Positions 18,829 through 27,826 of a DNA stretch of 64,000 bases are shown one piece after another. The notes beneath the pieces were generated by a model that was not told where the DNA came from, ran no database searches, and saw only the letters and a list, made by a program, of their open reading frames with translations. The position numbers and the translations under genes were made by a program. Source of the DNA: Marinifilum sp965230805 (lineage in GTDB: Bacteria > Bacteroidota > Bacteroidia > Bacteroidales > Marinifilaceae); the NCBI RefSeq assembly GCF_965230805.1, contig NZ_OZ246019.1, positions 3,906,001 to 3,970,000 on the forward strand, given 5' to 3'. The stretch's first letter is position 1. Each line of letters opens with the position of its first letter.

Positions 18829-20277
18829 ATGAAAATATTATCGATTATAAAATTTTACTTTCCAGTAGTACTTTTCTGCTCATCATGTGCTTATAAAGAA
18901 AAAAGCAAAAATAATATTGAACAAACAAAACCCAATATCATCTATATATTAGCAGATGATCTAGGTTATGGTGACTTGAGTTGTTATGGACAGAAAAACT
19001 TCTCAACTCCCAATATTGACAAAATGGCAAGTGAAGGTATGATGTTTACACAACACTATGCCGGATCTACAGTTTGTGCACCTTCCAGATCTTGCCTAAT
19101 GACGGGTCTTCATACTGGTCATACCCCTATTAGAGGAAATATGGAATGGGAGCCTGAAGGGCAGATTCCAATGCCAAATGAGATAATCACTTTGCCTAAG
19201 ATTTTGAAAAATACTGCTTACGTAACCGGAGCATTTGGAAAATGGGGATTGGGTTATCCCGGATCAGAAGGCGATCCTAACCAGCAAGGATTTGATGAAT
19301 TTTACGGTTATAACTGTCAGAGATTGGCTCATAATTATTATCCGAATCATATTTGGCACAATCAGGGAAAAGTGATTTTAGAAGGCAATCAAGGTAATGA
19401 GATGAATGTTTATGCTCCAGAATTAATCCATAAAGAAGCATTAAAATTTATCGAAAAAAATAAGGATAAACCGTTTTTCATGTTTTATCCCAATGTTATT
19501 CCTCATGCAGAGTTATTAATTCCGGAAGAGAAACTTAAGGAATTTAGAGGAGCATTTTTACCTGAGAAAGTATACAATGGAGCCAAACCGGGTGATAAAA
19601 GATTTAGAGAAGGAGCTTATGGCTATCAGGAGGAATCGCATGCAGCCTTTGCCGCAATGGTAAAATTGTTGGATCAACAGGTTGGAGATATTCTGAATAA
19701 ATTAAAAGAACTTGGTTTGGATAAAAATACCATTGTTGTTTTTACTTCAGATAATGGTCCACACCAGGAAGGAGGTGCCGACCCTGATTATTTTGATAGT
19801 AATGGAATTTACCGAGGCTACAAAAGAGACTTATACGAAGGTGGAATTTTAGAGCCAATGATTGCCTGGTGGCCTGAAAAAATAAAATCTGGAACTAAAA
19901 CCAATCATGTTTCTGCTTTTTGGGATGTACTACCAACTTTTGCTGAAATTGTTGGTGCAGATGTACCAAATGAGATTGATGGGATTTCATTCCTGCCAAC
20001 TTTATTAGGTAATGAGAATCAGAAGCAACATGAATCATTGTATTGGGAGTTTCATGAAAGAGGTGGTCGACAAGCTGTGCGTAAAGGTGATTGGAAACTG
20101 GTTCGATACAATGTTTTTAAACCCGAAAGGACTACCACCGAATTGTACGATTTGTCGGTAGATCCTATGGAAAATAATAATTTAGCAAAAGAGTATCCTA
20201 ATGTTGTTCATGATCTTATGGAAATTATGAATCAAATCAGGAAAGAATCTGATTTATTTCCTTTTGGTAAAAAATAA
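18829..20277 (+). CDS. Family S1 sulfatase, lipoprotein (tandem paralogue)
   Basis: A 482-residue sulfatase with lipobox FCSSC (Cys20). LADDLGYGDLSCYG gives the metal-binding DD. Cys83 in CAPSR is the formylglycine residue, followed by SCLMTGLHTGHTPIRGN. FGKWGLGYPG again has Gly in place of the His of GKWHL, and TSDNGPHQEGG is the second metal cluster. It is a paralogue of the gene immediately upstream (YAGSTVC-PSR, HVSAFWD, LYWEFHERGG). A degenerate copy of the three-copy leader repeat lies in the 110 bp between this stop and the next sulfatase. Confidence 0.92.
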   Translation: MKILSIIKFYFPVVLFCSSCAYKEKSKNNIEQTKPNIIYILADDLGYGDLSCYGQKNFSTPNIDKMASEGMMFTQHYAGSTVCAPSRSCLMTGLHTGHTPIRGNMEWEPEGQIPMPNEIITLPKILKNTAYVTGAFGKWGLGYPGSEGDPNQQGFDEFYGYNCQRLAHNYYPNHIWHNQGKVILEGNQGNEMNVYAPELIHKEALKFIEKNKDKPFFMFYPNVIPHAELLIPEEKLKEFRGAFLPEKVYNGAKPGDKRFREGAYGYQEESHAAFAAMVKLLDQQVGDILNKLKELGLDKNTIVVFTSDNGPHQEGGADPDYFDSNGIYRGYKRDLYEGGILEPMIAWWPEKIKSGTKTNHVSAFWDVLPTFAEIVGADVPNEIDGISFLPTLLGNENQKQHESLYWEFHERGGRQAVRKGDWKLVRYNVFKPERTTTELYDLSVDPMENNNLAKEYPNVVHDLMEIMNQIRKESDLFPFGKK

Positions 20278-20287
20278 ATATGTTTTA

Positions 20288-20387
20288 ATGAAAAACGAGC
20301 AAGGTCAAAATAATCAATAAACATACGCGGCAATGGTTATTTTGAACTTGCGGCTTCCATCTAACAAATGGGAAAAACTATAAACAG
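20288..20387 (+). repeat. Leader repeat, copy A (degenerate)
   Basis: A stretch of about 100 bp that begins ATGAAA and ends exactly at the ATG of the sulfatase at 20388. It aligns with copies at 22483 and 45114. The best-kept part is TTATTTTGAACTTGCGGCTT. Read as protein it gives YFELAASI followed by an in-frame stop, so this copy does not code. See the findings for a joint reading. Confidence 0.6.
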
Positions 20388-22253
20388 ATGAAAAAGATAG
20401 TTAGCTTAATTTGCATTGTAATGGCCATTGTTGGCAACATACCAGCACAAGATAAACCGAATATACTATGGATTACAATTGAGGATACATCACCTCAGTT
20501 TATTGGATGTTATGGAGATGAAAATGCCAAAACTCCGGTAATTGATAAACTTGCTGAAGAAGGGGTTCGATTTACAAATGCTTTTTCAACAGGAACCGTT
20601 TGCTCACCAAGTCGATCGGCAATTATTACAGGTGTTAAAACCTACAAGTTAGGTACTGGTAATCATCGTAGTAATTATCAAATTCCGGAAAGAATAAAAG
20701 GATTTCCGTACTATTTAAGAAAGCAAGGTTACTATACCACCAATAACAATAAAACAGATTATAATGTTGCCAACGGTAAAAAGTTTATAAAGGAAGCATG
20801 GAATGAGAATTCTGGTAAAGCCGGATGGTGGAATCGTGAACCTGGCCAACCATTTTTTGCCATTTTTAATTTTATGGATTCTCATCAATCCAGAACAATG
20901 ACAAATGACTATAGCTGGTATGAAGATAAGGTCTTGTCAAAACTTTCGGAAGAAGAGAGAATTGGAGACAATGAATTTGAGATGCCTCCATTTTATAAGG
21001 ATAGTCCGGAAATGAGAAAACAGATGGCGCGAGTATACAATTCTATAAAACTTACCGACAACAAGATAGGAAAACTGTTGAAAAGATTGGAGGATGATCA
21101 TTTGCGTGATAGCACTATTATTTTCTTTTATGCCGACCATGGAGAAGGAATCCCCCGTGGTAAAACCAATGGCATTAATCTTGGCTATAGAGTACCATTT
21201 GTGGTGTGGTTTCCCGAGAAGTACAAACATTTATCACCATGGGGTACAAGTGGTGTTGTAACTGATGAGTTGGTAAGTTTTGAAGATTTGGCACCTACTT
21301 TAATAAGCATTGCCGGAGGAAAATTGCCTGAGCATTTGGAAGGCAGAAGACTTCTTGGGAAAGATAGGGATAAACCTACAGATTGCTTGATATTATCAGC
21401 CGATAGAGCGGATAATGGAATAGACATGGTTAGGACTGTGACCGATGGTGATTTTATTTATTCGAGAAACTTTTATCCATATCAGCCCGAAGTTCGCTAT
21501 ATAAGGTATATGGAAATAGGACAAATCAAAAAACAAATGAGAGCCGATTATGCAGCAAAAGAGTTAAATGATTTGCAAAGCAGTTTATTTGAAGCACGTC
21601 CAGCAGAATTTCTTTTCAATATTAAGGATGACCAATGGGAAACCAAAAATTTGGTAAATGATCCTCATTACAAAAGTGTTTTAAAAAAAATGAGAAAACA
21701 ATTGGATCGCCAATTAACAAAGGCTCGTGATGTTTTGTTTTTGCCAGAGTTTGAAATTGCTAAAATTTCCAAAAACGAGACTGCATATGATTTCCGATTG
21801 GATAAGAAAAGATATCCATTCAAAATGATTTACAAGGCAGCTTCCCTTTCTGGTGTTCGCTCCGGGAAAATTGCAGAGCAACAAGTAAAACTCATGCATA
21901 GCACAAATAAGTTTGTAAGGTATTGGGCCATTATGGGGATGCGATCTCAACACGAGAATGTAATCAACAAATACAAAGAGGAAATTGCCGGTTTATTAGA
22001 GGATGAATACCAACCTGTTGCTGCGGCTGCATCGGTTATCATGTTTCAGTTTTTTAAAGATGACAAAGCGAAACAACTAGTTCGTGACTATATGAAAAGT
22101 AGCAATGATCAGGTGGCTATGCAAACCATAAACATGATGTGTTATTGCAAAGAAAAAATGCCATTTGCAGATGTTGCCAAGATGGTTCAAGCTGAAAAGA
22201 ACCGTAATAAAAATGTGCGCGGTGCTTGTGAAGACTTTTTAAGGTATTTATAG
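20388..22253 (+). CDS. Family S1 sulfatase with C-terminal helical-repeat domain
   Basis: A 621-residue sulfatase, longer than its neighbours. The signal peptide ends near GNIPAQ. The metal site reads WITIEDTSPQ (ED instead of DD), Cys72 in CSPSR is the formylglycine precursor and the second metal site is YADHGEG. The usual GKWHL is absent; NNNKTDYNV is in its place. These variants resemble heparan-sulfatase-type S1 members (S1_8 and relatives) more than the arylsulfatase-A type. Residues from about 480 to the end are Ala/Met-rich helices (RYWAIMGMRSQHENVI, AAASVIMFQFF) of HEAT-repeat character, probably a protein- or substrate-contacting cap. It is preceded by leader repeat copy A. Confidence 0.9.
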   Translation: MKKIVSLICIVMAIVGNIPAQDKPNILWITIEDTSPQFIGCYGDENAKTPVIDKLAEEGVRFTNAFSTGTVCSPSRSAIITGVKTYKLGTGNHRSNYQIPERIKGFPYYLRKQGYYTTNNNKTDYNVANGKKFIKEAWNENSGKAGWWNREPGQPFFAIFNFMDSHQSRTMTNDYSWYEDKVLSKLSEEERIGDNEFEMPPFYKDSPEMRKQMARVYNSIKLTDNKIGKLLKRLEDDHLRDSTIIFFYADHGEGIPRGKTNGINLGYRVPFVVWFPEKYKHLSPWGTSGVVTDELVSFEDLAPTLISIAGGKLPEHLEGRRLLGKDRDKPTDCLILSADRADNGIDMVRTVTDGDFIYSRNFYPYQPEVRYIRYMEIGQIKKQMRADYAAKELNDLQSSLFEARPAEFLFNIKDDQWETKNLVNDPHYKSVLKKMRKQLDRQLTKARDVLFLPEFEIAKISKNETAYDFRLDKKRYPFKMIYKAASLSGVRSGKIAEQQVKLMHSTNKFVRYWAIMGMRSQHENVINKYKEEIAGLLEDEYQPVAAAASVIMFQFFKDDKAKQLVRDYMKSSNDQVAMQTINMMCYCKEKMPFADVAKMVQAEKNRNKNVRGACEDFLRYL

Positions 22254-22482
22254 CTTTTTAAGCTATCGTGGAATTTTGTTCCATTAAAATGTAGAATTGC
22301 TGTTGTTGTCTGTAGAAGTGAAAATGCATCTCTTTTACTTTTTTCCGCCAGTGTTAGCATAAAATAATACCATTTTTAAGCCAAAAGTTTCTATTTGTAC
22401 TCTTTAAGCATGTAAGTTTTGCACTTGATTTGACAGGTTTCTTATCCAAAAACAAACACCGTAAGGAGTAGAAGTTAAGAAA

Positions 22483-22588
22483 ATGAAACCAGCAGGATTA
22501 AAAGAATTATTAAACACACACGATAATGATTATTTTGATCTTGCAGCTACCATCTGGCAAATGGAAAAGTTATAAAAAATGAAATTGT
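22483..22588 (+). repeat. Leader repeat, copy B, with an intact 30-residue micro-ORF
   Basis: The 335-bp gap before the GH30-like gene holds this repeat. ATG at 22483, preceded by GTAAGGAGTAG, opens a 30-codon frame ending TAA at 22575. It encodes a peptide with the core NDYFDLAATIWQMEKL. Copies at 20288 and 45114 share the nucleotide sequence but have stops in frame. Whether this micro-ORF is translated, or is the relic of a longer gene end copied with its neighbour, cannot be decided here. The 230 bp before it (22254-22482) hold only weak hairpins. Confidence 0.55.
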
Positions 22589-24511
22589 ATGGTAAAGAAG
22601 GGGATTGGTTTAGGCTTTATATTCTTGTTGCTTATTAGCTGCAAAATGCAGCAAGAGAATTTCGCATCTGACGGCAATATTATTCTATATCCTGAAAAGT
22701 ACAAACAAACCGTTTGGGGGATAGGATTTGAAATTCAATCTGATGCAATTGGATCAGGTAACAATGGATTGCCTGATGAACTTCATGCAGTTCCTCATGA
22801 TCTTATTCCTTCGGAAAGAGAGAGGCTTGCAAAAGAAATGTTGTCAGGATTTAGATACTGCCGTTTGGCAGGAGGCCTGTATTGGCGTGGGTTGGATAAA
22901 GAACAAAAGTACTTGCAACCAAGATGGCCCGAACAACTTGAGGAAATCCGTCAAATGATGGAATGGGCAGGAGTTGAGGGAGTGTCTTTAGAATATTGGT
23001 CGCCTGCTCCTTATTGGAAGGCAAATAATAGCTACGTAGGAACCGGTGAAAACGATAGAACCAATGTATTGCGTTGTTTCGGGCCGGACTTTAAAAAAGA
23101 TCCTGTATATCATGGAGATACCCTGGCCTTTTTAAATGATTTTGCAGAAGCAACTGTAAGAGATATTCAAACTTTAAAAGCAGCAGGAATCAAAACCTCT
23201 AAGTGGGGTATGCAAAACGAACCCTTTACTAACAATGGGTCATACTCTGCTTGTAAATATTACAAATCGGAAAATTATATTCGTGCATATACTAAAGCTG
23301 CTAAGGCAGTTAGAGACTACGATCCGAATATTCTGCTTTTTGCGGATACCGAATGGGGGTTTCCAAAGAAAATAGCTCCGGGAATGAACCAAAAGGAAGT
23401 AGCTGATTTAGTTGATGCTTATTGTATTCATTGCATTGGAGTTGATTCGGAAAAGATTAAGGATTATCATAAAAAAATACGAAATGAATTGCCATTGAAG
23501 CCATGGTTTCAAAACGAATACGAATACCTGCAAGGTGGAGCTACTCCAAAAAGATGTTTAAATACAGTGCAGCACATCATGAATTGTTTTCAGATTGGAG
23601 AAAACCCTACATGGTATTGGATTCATGCTTTAAAACCATTTAAAAACTCCGAAGCGAGTGGCTATTCGTTGGGATTCTGGAAATCATTATTGCCCGGACA
23701 CGAACCTAAAGATATTGGCAAATACGAGCGTTGGATGAAAGGGGATATTATAACAGAGATGCCTGAAGAATTTAAAGAAATGGAATATCTGAATGGTATG
23801 CGAAAATCAGAAAAAAAACCAGGTGTATATTATAGTTGTGTTATTAATCAGCCTGTAACGGCTTATATGTTGGTTGATCAGGTTGGAAACTATGTACCTG
23901 AGGGCTGGACAAAAACAGATTTAAAAGTGCTTCGATCAAAGGGAACAGATGTTGTATACACCAGAAAAATGGAGAAAGGTAAGATATCCATTCCCAAACA
24001 TGATGGTAGAGAAGGCGATGTTTACGGTGCCCCACATGCCATATTTCTACAAGCAGAAAATATGGAAACCTTCGATGTGGCAGTTGGAATCAACAGTCCG
24101 ATGAAGATCCGCTCCAAGGCAATAAAATTGGAATTAGAAGCTGCTAAAATGAAGCCAGGAACATGGATTTATAACGATTTTAACTGGAATGCAGTTGGTA
24201 GTTTTGTTAAGCACATGCCTTGGGATTGTAAGGTTATCGAATTAGCAGAGGAGAACTATAATAAAGATGCAAGAGTGTTTGCTTTCGAAAGACCGAATGG
24301 GAAACGAACTATAGTGGTTTCAAATCGTTCAGGTAAGGATTATACTTTTAGTATCGATACGAATGTTAAAAGCGGAAAGTGGAAAGGATATCGATATACG
24401 CCTTGGGAGCGAGGAGAAAATACAATGGGAAAGAAACTTAAAAATAAGAAAGGAAAGGTATTAAAGATGGCACTTCCTAATTTGTCTTGGGAATTTTGGG
24501 AAGAGCAGTAA
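22589..24511 (+). CDS. Clan GH-A glycoside hydrolase, GH30-like, lipoprotein
   Basis: A 640-residue predicted hydrolase. The signal peptide ends at LLLISC (Cys18), so it is lipid-anchored. The body reads as a TIM barrel: GIGFEIQSD near residue 45, SLEYWSPAPYWKAN near 135, WGMQNEP with Glu211 as candidate acid/base, and WFQNEYEYL with Glu310 as candidate nucleophile. The 99-residue spacing is normal for clan GH-A. The QNEP and NEYE motifs recall GH30, and the C-terminal RTIVVSNRSGKDYTFSI region fits the beta-sandwich of that family. The long acidic N-terminal barrel segment does not match a GH30 subfamily I can name, so GH39-, GH86- or an unclassified family is possible. A role in cutting the sulfated galactan backbone is inference. 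Confidence 0.7.
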   Translation: MVKKGIGLGFIFLLLISCKMQQENFASDGNIILYPEKYKQTVWGIGFEIQSDAIGSGNNGLPDELHAVPHDLIPSERERLAKEMLSGFRYCRLAGGLYWRGLDKEQKYLQPRWPEQLEEIRQMMEWAGVEGVSLEYWSPAPYWKANNSYVGTGENDRTNVLRCFGPDFKKDPVYHGDTLAFLNDFAEATVRDIQTLKAAGIKTSKWGMQNEPFTNNGSYSACKYYKSENYIRAYTKAAKAVRDYDPNILLFADTEWGFPKKIAPGMNQKEVADLVDAYCIHCIGVDSEKIKDYHKKIRNELPLKPWFQNEYEYLQGGATPKRCLNTVQHIMNCFQIGENPTWYWIHALKPFKNSEASGYSLGFWKSLLPGHEPKDIGKYERWMKGDIITEMPEEFKEMEYLNGMRKSEKKPGVYYSCVINQPVTAYMLVDQVGNYVPEGWTKTDLKVLRSKGTDVVYTRKMEKGKISIPKHDGREGDVYGAPHAIFLQAENMETFDVAVGINSPMKIRSKAIKLELEAAKMKPGTWIYNDFNWNAVGSFVKHMPWDCKVIELAEENYNKDARVFAFERPNGKRTIVVSNRSGKDYTFSIDTNVKSGKWKGYRYTPWERGENTMGKKLKNKKGKVLKMALPNLSWEFWEEQ

Positions 24512-24603
24512 GAAACTATCACTGTGAGTAAGGCAGTGATGAGAAAATGTTTTTATTTTACTTATCGCAATTAACTGGAAATAAGAACATAGTGCAATTG
24601 TAA

Positions 24604-24634
24604 GAGAGATTACTTTATAGTGGTCTCTTTTTTT
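24604..24634 (+). terminator. Terminator after the first enzyme block
   Basis: AGAGATTAC pairs with GTGGTCTCT (two G-T pairs, 6-nt loop), followed by seven T. It lies about 95 bp after the GH30-like gene and before the LacI-type operators of the next unit. Confidence 0.65.
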
Positions 24635-24677
24635 ATCCTACTGGTAGCAACAGTTAGGGTAAATTATGACTTAATTT

Positions 24678-24723
24678 TCGAGAACGTTATCGTAAAACGA
24701 GAGCGTTCCCGAAAACGTTTACG
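24678..24723. promoter_or_regulatory. LacI-type operator cluster upstream of the third susC
   Basis: Three overlapping or adjoining sites lie here: TCGAGAACGTTATCG (24678-24692), ACGAGAGCGTTCCCGA (from 24698) and GAAAACGTTTACG (24711-24723). All have the AACGTT/AGCGTT core. The first two cores are 19 bp apart, the same spacing as at 9459-9493. They sit about 190 bp before the susC ATG. Confidence 0.65.
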
Positions 24724-24821
24724 ATAAATTTATTAATGCAATCGTTATAAAAGTATTTTTACCTAGCATATTTTTAGATTGGCTTGAAATAATATTGAGC
24801 ATAAATAAAATCTACTAATTG

Positions 24822-24829
24822 TAAGTTTG
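24822..24829 (+). promoter_or_regulatory. Bacteroidetes -7 promoter element (TAAGTTTG) for the third susC
   Basis: TAAGTTTG is an exact match to TAnnTTTG, 77 bp before the susC ATG. A TTG lies about 25 bp upstream, slightly further than the usual -33 spacing. The operators lie well upstream of it, which would suit activation as much as repression. Confidence 0.4.
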
Positions 24830-24905
24830 CTTTGTAAGAATTTGTGATTATTTGTTTGACAAATAAGTTATAAAGCAATTTGTGTAATATAAAAACTGAT
24901 CTATT

Positions 24906-27815
24906 ATGAAATGTAAACTTAAGAGACTCCTGAAGCCAGCAGTCCTGTTTCTCCTATTGGGATTTGGACTTATGGCATCAGCTCAAAATCAAACCACTCT
25001 AAGGGGGTATGTCTACGACAAAGGTGAACCACCAATGTCCATTCCGGGTGTTACTGTGCATATTCCCGCTACCAATACAGGAGCAGTAACCAATTTTCAA
25101 GGGTATTTTGAAATTAGGGCAAATGAAGGTGATTCAATTCAATTTTCATTTGTAGGGTACAAAACCTTTAAGACAAAGGTTAAGAACCTAATGAAATCAA
25201 TGACTGTTTCTCTGGAGGAAGATGTTGAGAAGTTAGAGGAAGTTATTGTTGTTGGTGAAACTACTATGCAAAAGCAACATGTTGCTGCAACTGTTGAAAG
25301 AGTAGATGTAGTAGAAGCATTACAAGGAAAACCTGTTACAAATTTATCTCAATCATTACAAGGTGGAGTTACAGGTGTCAGAATTTCTCAATCATCAGGT
25401 AAACCAGGGAGCGATCAAGCCAGCATAAACATCAGAGGAGTTACCACATTAGATAACTCAGGGGCGCTTATTTTGGTTGACGGAATTGAAATGAGTATGG
25501 ATGATATAAATCCTGATATAGTTGAAAGCATGACTGTCTTGAAGGATGCTGCCGCTGCTGCTATTTATGGGTCAAGAGCTGGGAAAGGTGTTGTTCTGAT
25601 TGAAACGAAGAGAGGGGTTCCAGGTGAGATGCGAGCATCGTATAGCGGCTACGTGGGTATTCAAACACCAACTCGTTTACCAAAATTTGTTGATGCTGTA
25701 ACATATATGAATATGTATAATGAAGCGGAAATAAATGATGGAAGTAGCCCTAGCTTTAGTCAATATGATATTGATAATACTGCCAGTGGTTTATACCCTG
25801 TAAGTTATCCTGATACAGATTGGGTGGGTGAAGTTGTTGACAAATCATCAATTGTAACCAATCATTCGTTTAGTGCTTCTGGGGGAAATAGCTTGGCACG
25901 TATTAATCTCTCAGGGAGATATTTATTTCAGGATGGAATGATAGACTATGTTAAGGCTAGAAAATTTAATTTCCGTGCGAATTCTACAGTTACGATGGCA
26001 AAAAACCTTCTCTTTTATATCGATGCAAGTTTCAGTAGAGATTTAAATGAACAGCCTAGTAATTATGATCCAATATTAAGATCAATGTATGAAAACCCGC
26101 CAACAATGATTGATAAATTTCCTATGAAACCGGGGGTTGACAAGCAATTTTATGGAAAGTATTCAGGAGATCTCATGAATAATCCACTTTTGTATACGGA
26201 GCAAGGAGGATCAACAAAAAGATTTAGCGATCGTTCTTTAATGAATTTTAGAATAAAGTATAATCTTGGTGAAAATTGGAGGTTAAGTGCAAGTTACAAT
26301 TTCGTTTTAGATAGTAAACACAAGCAAGTATCAAGAAAACCATTTGCATTATACAATTATTGGACTGACGAGCTAATTAAAGAATGGGATTATAAATTTT
26401 CTGGAGATACGGAAAAAATATTTTCATCTGAGACAAAGTTAAAAGCTAACTTTAACAAGGATTTTGGTCAGCACAAGTTGAATGCAGTTGTAGGAACATC
26501 GCTTAGAAATAAGAGTCCCGATGAATTTAATAAGCATGAAATGCTATCGTTCTATGGTAAAATTAGTTATTCTTTAAAGAATAAATATTTATTTGAAGCA
26601 ACTACTCGATATGATGGTTCATCTAAGTTTGATGAGAAAGAAAAATGGGGAGTTTTTCCATCGTTTGCTCTTGGCTGGAATGTACACAAGGAAAATTTTC
26701 TTGAAAACAGTAATTTAATTACCTATCTAAAATTAAGAGGATCCTGGGGGCAATTGGGTAATAATAATGTGGGATTATATAATTTTCAATCAACGATTGA
26801 CCCGAAAAATGGAACTGAAAAAGTTATTGGTAACCGCAATTTGAAATGGGAAACCGTTACCATGACAAACTTGGGTGTTGACCTTGGATTATTTCATAAT
26901 CAGGCAGTAGAATTGAATTTTGAAGTTTACCGAAAAGTAACTACAGATATGATATTGAAGCCACCTATCAGTCAGATTGTTGGAGTAGGTGCTGCAAAAG
27001 GAAACCTGGGAGAAATGGTTAATGAAGGGTTTGAGGTATCTTTAAATATTCAGAAAAAACTGTCTGATAAATTGAAGTTTAGTTTTGGAACAGGTTTGGC
27101 TTTTAACAGAAATAAAATCGAAAAACTAGAAGGAGGTCCTTACATTAGCGGTTGGGGGATTAAAGAAGAAGGATATAGTGTGAATGATTATTATGGGTAT
27201 AAAACCGATGGATTAATTCAAATTGGTGAGATTGAAAATGGATTGCCAATCTTTGCAGGACAAGAAGCCGGTGATATTAAGTTTCTTGATTTAAACCGTG
27301 ATGGAGTACTGACTGAAAAAGATATGACTCATATTGGTCGATCTAACGCAAAGTTTGATGCATTTACAAATCTTAAAATCAAGTATAAAAGCTTTGATAT
27401 AAGTGCTCAGCTGACAGGTACTTTTGGACTTGATGGAAGGGCAACAGGTAGAGTTGCATACCCATTCTACAACGGAGGTAAACCGCAAGAACATCATGTA
27501 GGAAGTTATTGGACTCCTGAGAATCCAAATGCATACTATCCTAGGTTAAGCCTAAAAGCGTCTGGCTTAGAACAACAGCATGATTATTTTTTGAGAGATG
27601 CAAGTTATATAAGACTTAGAAATGTGCAAGTAGGTTATACTTTGAATAGGAACACTCTCCAAAAAATTGGAATTAGAGGATTAAGATTGTATGTAAATGC
27701 ACGTAACCCTCATGTATGGACCAAGATGAAAACATTAGATCCTGAATCCAGAGGAAATGATGAAACTTATCCTATCATGGCAACATATACAATGGGTATG
27801 AAACTTAATTTTTAA
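24906..27815 (+). CDS. SusC-like TonB-dependent outer-membrane transporter (third pair)
   Basis: A complete 969-residue SusC homologue. The signal peptide ends at GLMASAQ. The carboxypeptidase-regulatory-like domain runs over roughly residues 30-105 (GVTVHIPATNTGAVTNFQGY). The plug contains LILVDGIEMSMDDINP and AAIYGSRAGKGVVLIETKRG (about 190-236), and the barrel ends MKLNF. The start follows a 394-bp gap with a terminator, an operator cluster and a -7 element, so this gene very likely opens a LacI-controlled operon with the susD, the binding lipoprotein and GH16. Confidence 0.95.
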   Translation: MKCKLKRLLKPAVLFLLLGFGLMASAQNQTTLRGYVYDKGEPPMSIPGVTVHIPATNTGAVTNFQGYFEIRANEGDSIQFSFVGYKTFKTKVKNLMKSMTVSLEEDVEKLEEVIVVGETTMQKQHVAATVERVDVVEALQGKPVTNLSQSLQGGVTGVRISQSSGKPGSDQASINIRGVTTLDNSGALILVDGIEMSMDDINPDIVESMTVLKDAAAAAIYGSRAGKGVVLIETKRGVPGEMRASYSGYVGIQTPTRLPKFVDAVTYMNMYNEAEINDGSSPSFSQYDIDNTASGLYPVSYPDTDWVGEVVDKSSIVTNHSFSASGGNSLARINLSGRYLFQDGMIDYVKARKFNFRANSTVTMAKNLLFYIDASFSRDLNEQPSNYDPILRSMYENPPTMIDKFPMKPGVDKQFYGKYSGDLMNNPLLYTEQGGSTKRFSDRSLMNFRIKYNLGENWRLSASYNFVLDSKHKQVSRKPFALYNYWTDELIKEWDYKFSGDTEKIFSSETKLKANFNKDFGQHKLNAVVGTSLRNKSPDEFNKHEMLSFYGKISYSLKNKYLFEATTRYDGSSKFDEKEKWGVFPSFALGWNVHKENFLENSNLITYLKLRGSWGQLGNNNVGLYNFQSTIDPKNGTEKVIGNRNLKWETVTMTNLGVDLGLFHNQAVELNFEVYRKVTTDMILKPPISQIVGVGAAKGNLGEMVNEGFEVSLNIQKKLSDKLKFSFGTGLAFNRNKIEKLEGGPYISGWGIKEEGYSVNDYYGYKTDGLIQIGEIENGLPIFAGQEAGDIKFLDLNRDGVLTEKDMTHIGRSNAKFDAFTNLKIKYKSFDISAQLTGTFGLDGRATGRVAYPFYNGGKPQEHHVGSYWTPENPNAYYPRLSLKASGLEQQHDYFLRDASYIRLRNVQVGYTLNRNTLQKIGIRGLRLYVNARNPHVWTKMKTLDPESRGNDETYPIMATYTMGMKLNF

Positions 27816-27826
27816 AGATTATAAAA

